DNA from: Lunularia cruciata
Lineage: Eukaryota; Streptophyta; Marchantiopsida; Lunulariales; Lunulariaceae
Direction: 5' to 3'
Length of the DNA: 64,000 nucleotides
NCBI GenBank assembly: GCA_948567375.1
Contig: OX419757.1
Span: forward strand, 72,602,001 to 72,666,000
Position 1 is the stretch's first letter. Each line of letters begins with the position of its first letter. The notes under the pieces are model-generated. The model saw only the letters and a program-made list of their open reading frames with translations. It did no database searches and had not been told where the DNA came from. The translations under genes and the position numbers were made by a program. Below, piece after piece: positions 12,358 to 21,410 of the stretch.

Positions 12358-12640
12358 CTAAATTGTCTTGATAGGCACAAGACTAACACGTGTCCTAGTG
12401 GTGATGCCTGTCAAGCACATCCTATGTTGCTCTGCCAAACTAAGGCTAATAATCCAGGTCAAATAGTTCAAGTCCATAGCTTGACCTAACACTTGACGCC
12501 TGGACGCCTCTAATATTGCTGGAATAGTGGTAAAACCCATTGCCTACTCTCTCTTATAGACGCTAAGCTCCACCAATTATTGTAATTGTGAGTCCCAATC
12601 AAGTCCAAGTCCTCTCTCTCAGAAAGCATGAGAGCTTGGC
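12358..12640 (-). pseudogene. B1 C5-DNA methyltransferase, C-terminal part (motifs IX-X)
   Basis: The minus strand reads AMGFTT (about 12528-12543), then EASRRQVLGQAMDLNYLTWI (about 12455-12515). The spacing of a Met-Gly-Phe block, an RR pair and LGxAM followed by a hydrophobic helix matches motifs IX and X of C5 cytosine methyltransferases (family pattern MGFP...R...GNAM). Immediately before it GLGLDWDSQLQ and LVELSVYKRE can be read with TGA, TAA and TAG interruptions. The frame is cut at 12640 by the D1 LTR and resumes at 18190; the join is in frame after SFP. D1 therefore interrupts the methyltransferase between its target-recognition part and motif IX. Confidence 0.75.
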
Positions 12641-13065
12641 TGTAAAAGACCAAGATTGAGGAGAGAAACAAGAGAATGGAAACTCACATTGGGACACTTG
12701 AATGAGGGAAAAATCCAAATGCCTAGCATGAGCTTCAGCTTTGGTATTTATAGATAGCATACAAGGCCCTTGAGAAGCTTCTCAAGAAGCTTCCTTGAGC
12801 CTCTTTCTTAGAGTGCAAGCTAAATTAACCAGGAAGCTTCTCAAGAAGATTCCTTTTAGAAGTCGTCTACTTGGCGTGCAAGCTAAGCTAGTTAGAAGCT
12901 TTTAGAAGCTCCCTTCTACAAGCTACCTAATTGGGGCACAAGTTAACTAGTTAGGAAGCTTCCCAAGAAGCTTCCTAGATGCTTCTAGAATATTCTAGGC
13001 TAATTTGGCTTATTCTCTACTTCATTAGCTTTACTAACTATGTCGCTAAACTCCATGTTGTAACA
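12641..13065 (-). repeat. D1 3' LTR, 425 bp
   Basis: Begins TGTAAAAGAC and ends GTTGTAACA. In the minus (transcribed) direction a TATAAATA box lies at 12745-12752, with repeated GAAGCTTC boxes just upstream of it from 12774 to 13000. It pairs with the LTR at 17747-18189 and with the D2 LTR at 45308-45732. Confidence 0.9.
12983..12995. promoter_or_regulatory. perfect three-box heat-shock element in D1 3' LTR
   Basis: The bases read TTC-TA-GAA-TA-TTC, exactly the nTTCnnGAAnnTTCn pattern bound by heat-shock factors. It lies about 230 bp upstream of the LTR TATA box in the direction of transcription. In the 5' LTR and in D2 the same place has one or two G-to-A changes. Additional GAAnnTTC pairs occur at 12774-12781 and 12786-12793. 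Confidence 0.55.
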
Positions 13066-13094
13066 TATTCCCCCACCGCTAGTTGGTGACGTCC

Positions 13095-14400
13095 TCATCG
13101 CCATTGAAGCTTCAAACTCCTGGATGGCCATCTATGCATTCTGGAGGTGAGAAAGAGGTTCCCATGTGGCATCATGAAGGGGATATCCTTTTTAAAGGAC
13201 CTTGTACTTTGTATGTTGTTGGCATCCTCGTTGGATGTGGCAACGCGCAAGGATACAATCAACTTTGTACTCCTCACGATCATTGATAGGGATAGGGGGA
13301 GGAGGAGGTTGGACTCAAGAAGAAAAAGAAGAGGGATTATGAACAAAGGGTTTCAACTTGGAAACATGAAAGACAAGATAGATGCACATATGACAAGGCA
13401 AGGCAAGTTGATAAGCAACATGAGAGATAATTTGGGTGACATCAAAAGGTCCTATCCAATTAGGGGCAAGGTTACGAACTTGGGTATCAAGTGGGAGGGT
13501 TAGATAACTAGAGGATAGCATAAATTTATCACCAACTTCAAAGGTGAGATCACAACAATGGTGGTCCGCAAATTGTTTTTGACGATTTTAAGCAACAAGG
13601 AAGTGAGATTTGGCTTGTTGGAGAGATTCAGATATGGTGGTCAAGAAGGTTGAAGTATGAGGGACCTGAGATGGAGGAGGAAAAGAAGAGAATCTAGGAC
13701 AAGTGGATCTTGGCAAAAATTGAGAAAGAAAGGAGAGAATCCGGTGCTTGCTTGTTTAGAATTGTTGTATGCAAACTCCGCAACTGCAAGACATTCATCC
13801 CAATTGGTATGGTGAATTTTGACAAAGGCACAAAGCATATCTTCCAAGGTGCAATTTGCATGTATAGTTTGTCCATCAAGTTGAGGATGATAGGCTATGG
13901 ACAAAGCAAGCTTGGTGCCAAGTATCTAGAAGAGTGCTTGCCAAAACTTTTTGGTGAAGCGAGGATCACGGTCGGAGATAAGTATACGTGGTATCCCATG
14001 ATGTTGGAATTACATTATTGAAGTAGAGTTGCGCCCAGGTTGGAGCATCCATAGTATCAACCGTTGGTGCCAAATGGATTTGCTTACTAAGCTTATCCAC
14101 AAACACCACAATTGTTATGTGACCTTGTTGTGTCCTGGGCAAGGAGGTGATGAGATCTAAGCTCACATGTTCCCAATGAGTAGTTGGAATGAGAAGTGGT
14201 TGAAGGAGTCCACTCGGCTTCTGGTTATTGGCATTGCATTGACAACTCTCACACAATCGGACAAACTCCCAAACATCTTGTGTCATGTTGGGCCACCACC
14301 ATTTGCATTGGAGGGTACCCAAGGTCTTATCCACCCCCATGTGACCAAATATTGGTAAATCATGGGCATCTTGAAGGCTCACAAGTCAAAAATCACCTTT
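13095..14400 (-). pseudogene. D1 integrase
   Basis: Integrase of the D family. The zinc-binding part (13966-14382) reads GHMGVDKTL ... WWWPNM ... CESCQ, the H2C2 pattern, followed by the first catalytic Asp in LDLITSLPRT. The second Asp block reads SDRDPRF (about 13955-13975, other frame). The third block (13641-13904) reads DGQTIHANCTLEDMLCAF; the catalytic Glu after DGQT is missing. WDECLAVAEFAYNNSKQAST and GFSPF follow. The C-terminal part (13315-13521, LAPNWIGPFDV and VFHVSKLKPF) is the usual capping domain. Frames are broken several times, so it is inactive. Confidence 0.8.
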
Positions 14401-14599
14401 GGCTAGACCATAGATCTGGTTTGCATGGAATAGAAGGCCTTCCTTGAAGGAGAAGGTGTTTTACTCCTTGTCGCCTATTGTCAAACAACCATGTACCATT
14501 TGGAAGAAGGGATCTTGTTGTAGAGCTGACCAAAACTTGTTATAGACCTTGGGGTCAATTGACACCATTGTAATTGTCATCGTGATGAGAGGAAGAGAC

Positions 14600-15960
14600 T
14601 TCAAATCAGGTCGTCGTGATAGAGCATCAGGGATGACATGGAACCGATGTGGTTTGTACTCAAGTTTGATGTCAAATAATTGGAGTTGCTCTTCCCATCA
14701 ATGATGTCGACTCTTCATGTGTTCCAAGTGTAAGGTCTGCAACAATGGCTTGTGATCAGTTTGCATGACCACTTGTTTCCCCAAGAGGTAATGCCTCCAT
14801 ACCTTGGTGGCATATAAGAGTGCAAGTTGTTTCTGATCTTGAGCAGAGTAATTTCTTTCAGCTATATTCAGTTGGCTAGACACAAAAGCAATGGGATGTA
14901 GTCCATCTGGGAATTCTTGTTGCAACACAACTCCAATTGCAAAGTTAGAAGCATCAAAATCAACCACACAAGGTAGTTGAGGATCATAGGGTTGAAGAAT
15001 GGGTCTTGAAGACACCATATGCTTTAACTTCTGGAATGCTTCTTCATGCTTAGTGGTCCATTGGAAACTCAAGTTCTTTTCCAAGAGGTCATTCAATGGT
15101 GCAGCCACATGAGCATAATAGTGGATGAACCGTCGGCAAAAACTTACCAATCCATTGAATGCCCATACTTTTGTAGCTTCCTTTGAAGTAGGCCAATTAG
15201 TTATGGCCTTCATCTTCTCTTCTTCCATCTTGATGTCCTCTGATGAGATCTTATGACCCAAGAAGGTAACCTCCTTTTGCCAAAGGGCACACTTTGATTT
15301 CTTGTATTAAAATTTCCATGTCATAGTCGTCTTAGGACTTCTCGTACATGATTCATGTGTTGTGCCTCTGTCTTGCTATAAATTAAAATATCATCCAAGA
15401 ACATCACCATGGACCAATCCAATAGTCCCTCCAACACCCAATGCATTTGATCCATGGCAATTGCTGGAGCATTAGTGAGTCCAAAAGGTAGGACTTTCTA
15501 CTCAAAATGCCCATACCTTGTGCGAAAGGTAGTCTTTTGCACATCCTCTCTTTCAATAGGAATTTTCCAATAGCCATTACAAAGATCTAGCTTGGAAAAG
15601 TAGCATGCTCTACTTAGTTGATGAAGCAAGTCATCTATCCGAGGCAAGGGATATGCATTCTTCAATTTTGCTTATTGAGCCCACGGCAATCAATACAAGA
15701 AACAAAGTCCTCCATCCTTCTTTGGAGCAAATAGTACTGGTGCTCCCCAAGGAGAGGTACCATGTTGTATGAAATTCTTCTCCAACAACTCTATAAGTGT
15801 TATTTGCAACTCCTCCAACTCCTTTGGTGAGAGCCAATAGATTGTTCTACTCAATGGAGTACTCCTTGGCAATAACTCAATCTTGAAGGGTATACCATGA
15901 TCAAAGGATAATAGCTTTGGCAAATCATCCGAAAACATGTCCACAAACTCTTGAACTATT
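14600..15960 (-). pseudogene. D1 reverse transcriptase and RNase H
   Basis: The RT starts near 15944 with PKLLSFDHGIPFKIELLPRS, then [42 protein letters not shown] and LPFGLTNAPA. The catalytic motif reads MVMFLDDILIYSK, with FLDD at 15390-15401 intact. The connection and RNase H form one open frame of 187 codons at 14698-15261: NWPTSKEATKVWAFNGLVSF, CVVDFDASNFAIGVVLQQEF, RNYSAQDQKQLALLYATKVW and MQTDHKPL. Continuation into PDALSRRPD is readable to about 14600. Stops separate the RT pieces, but all motifs are in the Ty3/gypsy order. Confidence 0.85.
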
Positions 15961-16059
15961 CAACCAACCATTGCTTGATAAGGCTCTTGGCCCTCTTCAG
16001 ATTGTTCTTGTGCAATCGGCTTGATCCACATCATAAATACAACCTTATCTTCCTCCAAA

Positions 16060-16260
16060 GCTTGCTCTATGGCTGCTTAACTAACAAACTTCCCTTCTAG
16101 GGACTCATCTCTCTTCCAAGCTTGCTCCATGGTTGCCTTCCTGGCAAACTTCCTATCTTGGGACTCATCTCCCTTCCAGAATTGTTCTATGGCTACCTTC
16201 TCCACAAACTTCCCATCTTGGGACTGACTATTCTTAGGTGTCTTACTCAGAGGTGCCAAA
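16060..16260 (-). repeat. D1 in-frame 60-bp repeat between protease and RT, three units
   Basis: The polyprotein repeats a 20-residue unit of the form SQDGKFVxKxxIEQxxKxDE three times (16077-16259 open, then one more unit after a TAG). It separates the protease from RT. D2 has four units at 43441-43704, so copy number varies within the family. The repeats are charged and look like a flexible linker; no known domain. Confidence 0.75.
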
Positions 16261-16343
16261 CAACCTAATCAGAAATTCCTACCTTGGTGTTCTATTTGAA
16301 TTTGTCATCGGGTCCAATCAAATTGAACCTTATGATGTTCAAG

Positions 16344-16661
16344 CTAAGGTAGACCCAAAATAATATCATAGTATAGAGGTGCCACTACAAACCTCATACA
16401 CTCCAAATATTGCTTCCCAATCTTGAAGGTAACAGGATGCGAGGTGCGGAATGCAGAACCCTTTCTACCATCCGCCATCATCCAACTATTTCCAAACATT
16501 GGCTTGATAGGAATACTCAATTCCTTTGCTACTTGCATAGACATGCAATTCTCTAAAATTCCAGAACCAACCAAAATCCTACAACCCCAATTAGATATCA
16601 TACCTTGCAAGTGAAGAAAACTTGCATAAGTTGAGCCTTCAATCCCATTGGAACTAATCAA
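16344..16661 (-). pseudogene. D1 retropepsin
   Basis: A 105-codon open stretch with the retropepsin pattern: CRILVGSGILENCMSMQVAK, then MMADGRKG, then YYDIILGLP. The catalytic triad should be D-S/T-G; here it reads G-S-G, the Asp codon being GGT. The D2 copy (43750-44019) still has Asp at this place. The spacing to the hydrophobic ILGLPWL strand is normal. Protease activity is presumably lost in D1. Confidence 0.75.
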
Positions 16662-16679
16662 GCTCCCAATAGGCGGCTC

Positions 16680-17733
16680 AAAATCTCCTATAGGGATTCC
16701 TTGTTTCCTTGATCATTCTGGTCCACAATCTCCATCTAGGCAACTTGTCAAGGTCACCCATTTCTAAGTGGGCATTCAACAATGCAATGTCCAACTTGGC
16801 AACAATAAAAACAACCTCCATTTTGTCACAATCTTTCTCTATCCATTGTACCAAGTGGTCTCCGTTGGATAGCATCAATCTCCATTGGTGCCGGTTCTTC
16901 CACCAGTGCATAGTGTATTGGTAGGTCTTGTGTAGGTTGAGGTCAAGACCAAGTTGTTGCAACCAAGGAATCAAAGCGCTAAGCCAATTGCATAGCTTCT
17001 TCTACATTTTGTGGTTCCTGCATGATAACCTCCAATTTGGTTTGTGACTTCAATCTCCACACAAATTGATCCAAAACTTCACCTTCTTGTATATCTCAAA
17101 TCTATATGATGATGTTTTGAAATTGTGTGATGAAGCTTCTTATTGAGCCAACTTGCTTCAACTCCACCAATTTATCTCATGCGGCTCGAGTGGCATTTAT
17201 AGTTTGAAACCGCCCCAATATTACATCTTTGAACTCTGCCCATGTCAAAATTGGTGCAACAATCTCTCGTTTAGCTTGCTCCACTCAATATTGCCACCAA
17301 AGTTTGGTTACACTATCTAATTGGCTAGAGGCCAAGGGAATCTATTTCCATTCATCTTGAAGATTGGTGGCTTCAAAGTAACATTTGTAGTCAAACACAA
17401 AATTCTCCATCTTGCCGGGAAGATTCTTGCCTTCAAACACCTTCGGTTTTGGAAATCAAAGGTAATCTTCTCCAACTCAAATTGGCACTCTCGCTATATG
17501 TTCTCATCGTTGCTCATCTTGTTCATTTAGCAATCAATTCACCATTCTCCATAAGTTACAACTGGAAGTATCAAGGATTCCTTAGACATGGTGATCATAT
17601 GTAGAAAATCCTACCCAAAGCGCAAGGTGATGAATTGTGTGAAATGATGCTTGGGTAATATCAAGATATGAAAATCCCAACGGTTTGGCGGAAGTGGATT
17701 TGGTGGTCCATAAATTCCATCCATCCCATTCTT
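16680..17733 (-). pseudogene. D1 Gag with CCHC zinc knuckle
   Basis: Gag forms the virus-like particle and binds element RNA. The zinc knuckle reads CFYCCQVGHCIVEC on the minus strand (about 16771-16812), the C-x2-C-x4-H-x4-C pattern. Upstream the Gag body starts near 17733, just inside the PBS, with GMDGIYGPPNPLPPNRWDF readable. The body is broken by many stops between 17100 and 17600. A knuckle of the same pattern is found in D2 at 44216-44257. Confidence 0.7.
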
Positions 17734-17746
17734 GCTTTGATACCAA
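17734..17746 (-). other. D1 primer binding site (initiator tRNA-Met type)
   Basis: The minus strand reads TTGGTATCAAAGC directly after the 5' LTR. TGGTATCAGAGC is complementary to the 3' end of plant initiator tRNA-Met, so one mismatch is present. D2 has TTGGTATTAGAGC at the equivalent place. Confidence 0.8.
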
Positions 17747-17839
17747 TGTAAAAGACCAAGACCGAGGAGAGAAATAGGAGAATGGAAACTCACATTGGGA
17801 TACTTAAATGAGGGAAAACTCTGAATGCCTAGCATGAGC

Positions 17840-17939
17840 TTTGGCTTTGGTATTTATAGGTAGCATACAAGGCCCTTGAGAAGCTTCTCAAGAAGCTTCT
17901 CAAGGGCCTTGTATGCTACCTATAAATAGAGCCAAAGCC
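17840..17939. repeat. 100-bp near-perfect palindrome in D1 5' LTR
   Basis: The left arm 17840-17888 and right arm 17891-17939 are reverse complements with a 2-base centre (CA at 17889-17890) and a small mismatch near the outer end. The arms contain the TATA box, so there are two divergent TATAAATA boxes, minus at 17851-17858 and plus at 17921-17928. The other D LTRs have only one arm. Confidence 0.85.
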
Positions 17940-18018
17940 ACTTTCTTAGAGTGTAAGCCAAGTTAACCAAGAAGCTTCTCAAAAAGTGGCCTACTTGGCG
18001 TGCAAGCTTAGCTAGTTA

Positions 18019-18031
18019 GAAGCTTCTAGAA
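18019..18031. promoter_or_regulatory. perfect three-box heat-shock element in D1 5' LTR
   Basis: Reads GAA-GC-TTC-TA-GAA with correct 2-base spacing, followed by a degenerate fourth box (GC-TCC) and another TTC-TA-GAA at 18038-18045. It lies about 160 bp upstream of the minus-strand TATA box, in the U3 part of the LTR. Confidence 0.55.
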
Positions 18032-18189
18032 GCTCCTTTCTAGAAGCCACTTGCTTGGGATGCAAGTTAAATAGTTAGGAAGCTTCCCAAGAAGCTTCCT
18101 AGATGCTTCTAAAATATTCTAGGCTAATTTGGCTTACTCTCTACTCCATTAGCCTTACTAACTATGTTGCTAAACTCCATATTGTTACA

Positions 18190-18990
18190 TTGGGAAACTC
18201 ATAAGTGTGGGAAAAGTAACTCTAGGCTGTCCAACTAGGTTCACCAATGCCATAGGTGACTTATCAGCTACTACCACCGTATGAGACTAACGCCTCACAT
18301 CCAAGATGTCATCAACAAGGATGTTGAATCCCATCATATGCACATTGTAAAACCTCTTTGGGTAAGAGGTTTGTCCACCAAAGACAAAGACAATGAGCTT
18401 GTGATCTCACTCTGGTTGCATCCAACAATACAACAGGTCCTATCCAAGAATAGACTTGATGTGTACTCACCACCACTTAGGTGCAAGAATCACCCATCAA
18501 AGGAACATTCTCCAAAAGGTAAGTTGGAGAAACAGACTAATGGACATAGAGATGTTGTAGTATCCGTAACATCTCCCAAAACACACTAAAACAAGGATCT
18601 TGAAGACCCAAAACTTGGCCAACACATGTATGTCCCTGACATGGCCATCCCAAAATCACCAAATGAATAGGCCCATGTTGCTCCAAATCCTACGCCCCCA
18701 ATAAGGAAATGTTTGTTGGTAGGACCTTTGGTAACCTTTGACTACTAACAATGGTAATAACTCAAGATATCGATAGGCCAATTGTGCCTACTGTAGAGAG
18801 ACTTGCCTTGCAGTCTCATCTCTCTCCACATACAAGTACCTCTGTACTTGTATACCCGCGTGTAGGACCGCAACTAGTCGGGTGCTAATCCCACCAAACA
18901 ACTCCAATAGACATACTCCCTCTATTGGATACTGCCAAGCAATGAGTGTGGTATCCAGAGGTGTCAAGGTAATCTACTCTGAAGGCTCAA
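18190..18990 (-). pseudogene. B1 C5-DNA methyltransferase, catalytic part (motifs I-VIII)
   Basis: It would transfer a methyl group from S-adenosylmethionine to cytosine in DNA. Minus-strand motifs: I, SAM binding, LLELFGGIST (18884-18911) followed by VAVLHAGIQVQRYLYVE; IV, GWPCQGH with the catalytic Cys (18630-18650); VI, LLENVPLMGDS with the conserved Glu (18486-18518); VIII region, DATRVRSQAHCLCLWW (about 18385-18435), where the two Arg expected in Q-x-R-x-R are Cys, each a CGT-to-TGT change; then a target-recognition part reading ALVNLVGQPRVTFPTLMSFP up to 18190. Motif I, motifs IV-VIII and the last part are in two different frames, so at least two frameshifts plus several stops inactivate it. 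It lies between retropepsin and RT, inside the element. Confidence 0.85.
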
Positions 18991-19036
18991 CCTCACACTC
19001 ATCTCTTGGTAGTACAAAGGCTCCACTCCAAGCCTA

Positions 19037-19480
19037 CTACACCAACCAATCTACATGTTGTTGCAATGTCTCCTCTAAACTCCACAATGGAATATCCAAG
19101 GTGGATGGAACAATCCCACTCATACTCCAAATCTGAGTGATCTCCTCTAGTATTGGAGTATCCTCTACATAGGGATTCCCCTCCAATAACTCACTACGCC
19201 AAGTAACTACACCATTGAAAGCTGAAACTGATGCTGCCATGGTCCGAAACTATAGTGAGCCAAGGCTACTACTACTAAAGCATACTCGTAGGCGACATAC
19301 TCATCCCTCACCAGACTGCCAACCTGGTCTATAGGAGGCTGTCTCCTCCCAAAATAGTCAATACTGAAACCCATGGGGTATAACACTACTCCCCCAACTA
19401 GCACATTGTATGACTCAGCTATTTTTGCAATAACTTTAGCTATCAATTGGATTACCCGGCTGAACTTGAACAACAAGCTC
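19037..19480 (-). pseudogene. B1 conserved linker between protease and methyltransferase
   Basis: Two open stretches abut: 19207-19476 (YNVLVGGVVLYPMGFSIDY) and 19037-19240 (STLDIPLWSLEETLQQHVDW). The first continues the protease region (the YxVLxGG...LYP block is a usual C-terminal retropepsin feature). The second is acidic, of unknown role, and runs into methyltransferase motif I. A frame change occurs near 19210-19290. No enzymatic motif seen in the second part. Confidence 0.55.
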
Positions 19481-19489
19481 TCTACGTGT

Positions 19490-20040
19490 GATGTATTATG
19501 TCAAACCACCACCTAGAGATGTTTGGATCTGAAATGGACACCTCTCCACATCGCTCTTCCGTAACTCCAAACCGACTACTACAGCTTTCCCCAACATAAA
19601 GGGTTGTACACCAGAGTCTTACAAGACTCTCTGTGGTGTATAGACCTTCCCTGAAGGTCCCACCAAATGGAAAATACCCCTATGGTTATCCAATAAAACA
19701 ACACCAGGTGTGAACCGTGCTCTCTCAAAGGCCGGTCTAGTTGGCAACTCTTCCAATCTAGCCGTTGTTGCCTACCATAAACCACTGGTCAATGAACGGA
19801 TCCCATGCTCCTTAACCAAGTAAGCTCCACTATCAACCACCTTTGCTCTGGTAGTAGGAACCGCATCATCCCTACTCTCACAAAGCCTGGCAACCAACCA
19901 AAACATTGGGGCTGGGTCAACTCCCAATGTAAACATGTCACTGGTTGAAAACAAAGGGCACCGCATAATCAGCTGAGTTGCTCCCAGCATCATGCTCAAC
20001 TCAATCTATGTAGTAAAAGGTGGCTAACTAGTAGGTAGTT
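19490..20040 (-). pseudogene. B1 retropepsin (aspartic protease) region
   Basis: Retropepsin cleaves the Gag-Pol polyprotein. The minus strand reads VYTPQRVL, a TAA stop, then DSGVQPFMLGKAVVVGLEL. The DSG triad (19610-19618) is the catalytic loop, and the hydrophobic GLEL helix follows. Upstream a separate open stretch (19772-19999, CPLFSTSDMFTLGVD) has no recognised motif. Gag is further upstream, across E1, at 27931-29330. The catalytic triad is intact but the frame is not. Confidence 0.6.
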
Positions 20041-20317
20041 CATCATGCACCCCATCACCACCTACCACACCTGCACTGGGACGTCTAAGAGCTATAGATG
20101 TCATCTGCAATGTCTCAGATAGTATGAAAGACGGGGGAAGTCTAACCTATCTCCCAACCTTTCCTCTTTATGGGTCCAACTCCACTGAGGCTCCTCTATG
20201 CTTTGGAGCACATACTACACTCCTAGTCACTATTGCACATGCATCCACCTATGTTGCTCCACACATGAAGTCCAAAGCATCTCTATCACCAACATATGAG
20301 GTGGAAGCCTCAACACC

Positions 20318-21009
20318 TGTGAGCCGGCCTGTCTCTCACTTAGGATGAACCTCTGATGGCTATTATGGTAGCGCACCATGGACTAAGAAGGCAAGGAACC
20401 CCAACTCCATCATACTCTTCCAAGGCTAAAACTCCAAGACTCAAGACATTGCTCACTAGAGAACTCAATGAGAGAGAGATAATTGCAAGTGAAAGGATGA
20501 TGAGTACCTCATCACCCCTTGTTTATATACTTGTGAAATAGTTACGAAACAAAGTAAATAATTAATGTAGTAACTCAAGTTACTAGACTAAAAGTCAAGT
20601 AAAGTCAAAAAGTAGAAATGAATATCCATTCACATGGGCAAATTCTCCTAAGCATGTGGTCTTATCTTGACCCAACCACTAAGTCAAGGATTCCTTCACA
20701 TGGGCTTTCTTTGGACTAAAGAAGAATCCAAAACAAAAAGGCTTGCGGGCCCAAGAGTTCTCAACTCTTTCCTCAAAGCCAAACACCTAGGAATAATACC
20801 AAGTCAACACACTAAAATCCAAAATAGTGGTGCTCATCTTTTCTACTTCCTCTAAAGTAAGGTCCCCTCTATCTTAGCTATGACTAACTTTAGCTAACCA
20901 TGACTAATATAGAACCATCCTTTATCTCTATATAAATAGTATCTCTTAAGTACTTTTAATACCAAGCTAAATATCACAAGACCACACACATGCACAAATG
21001 GGTGTTACA
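20318..21009 (-). repeat. E1 3' LTR, 692 bp
   Basis: TG...CA ends. On the minus strand a TATATAAAC box is readable at about 20521-20530. The adjacent internal sequence on the right is a polypurine tract, GGGGGTAAA on the minus strand (21010-21018), as expected for a 3' LTR of a minus-strand element. Confidence 0.9.
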
Positions 21010-21410
21010 TTTACCCCCGGACTAAGTTTTCACTTTGTCCTCAAAGTGAAGGTCTCTCTACCTTCTATGGTACATCTTCAACTTATCATGGTTAATCCTA
21101 TCAAAGTGTCTTCTTCCAAATTCCTTGAGATCATAGGTGTAATTGCCCCACACCTTCTCCGCTATGAAAGGTCCAAAGTACTTAGGCAAAAACTTCTTTT
21201 GCACTCTCTTGAATCAAATAGAATCAAACAACATTACCCAATCACCTTCTTTGAAAGGCTCCACCTTCTTCTTGCCTTGCCTCTTGTCATAGCTCTCCTT
21301 TTGTTTCCTTTGGGCTTGCTCTATTTGAACCATAGCAATTGCTCTTGCCTCTTCCAACTCCATGAGTTGATCCTTCCTTGACTTCTATGCATCACCTCCT
21401 TGTGCTTTCT

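Larger units (their letters stand above)
12641..18189 (-). mobile_element. D1: complete but decayed Ty3/gypsy element inside B1 methyltransferase
   Basis: This minus-strand element of 5549 bp is bounded by LTRs at 12641-13065 and 17747-18189, starting TGTAAAAGACC and ending GT(A/T)ACA. Flanks read TTGGC on the left (12636-12640) and TTGGG on the right (18190-18194), a probable 5-bp TSD with one change. PBS is at 17734-17746, and a polypurine tract (GCGGTGGGGGAATA on the minus strand) abuts the 3' LTR at 13066-13079. Order: gag with zinc knuckle, protease, a 60-bp in-frame repeat, RT, RNase H, integrase. A truncated relative, D2, lies at 40637-45732. Confidence 0.85.
17747..18189 (-). repeat. 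D1 5' LTR, 443 bp
   Basis: Begins TGTAAAAGACCAAG and ends ATTGTTACA. It is 18 bp longer than the 3' LTR. A 50-bp-arm palindrome (17840-17939) replaces the simple promoter region found in the other two D LTRs. The TATAAATA box for element transcription is at 17851-17858 (minus). Confidence 0.9.

Noticed and set aside
18190-18990. A host DNA methyltransferase gene or pseudogene inserted in the nest
   Set aside because: It is on the same strand as protease and RT, runs continuously from the protease linker, and has no separate TSD or introns; the element order explains it better.
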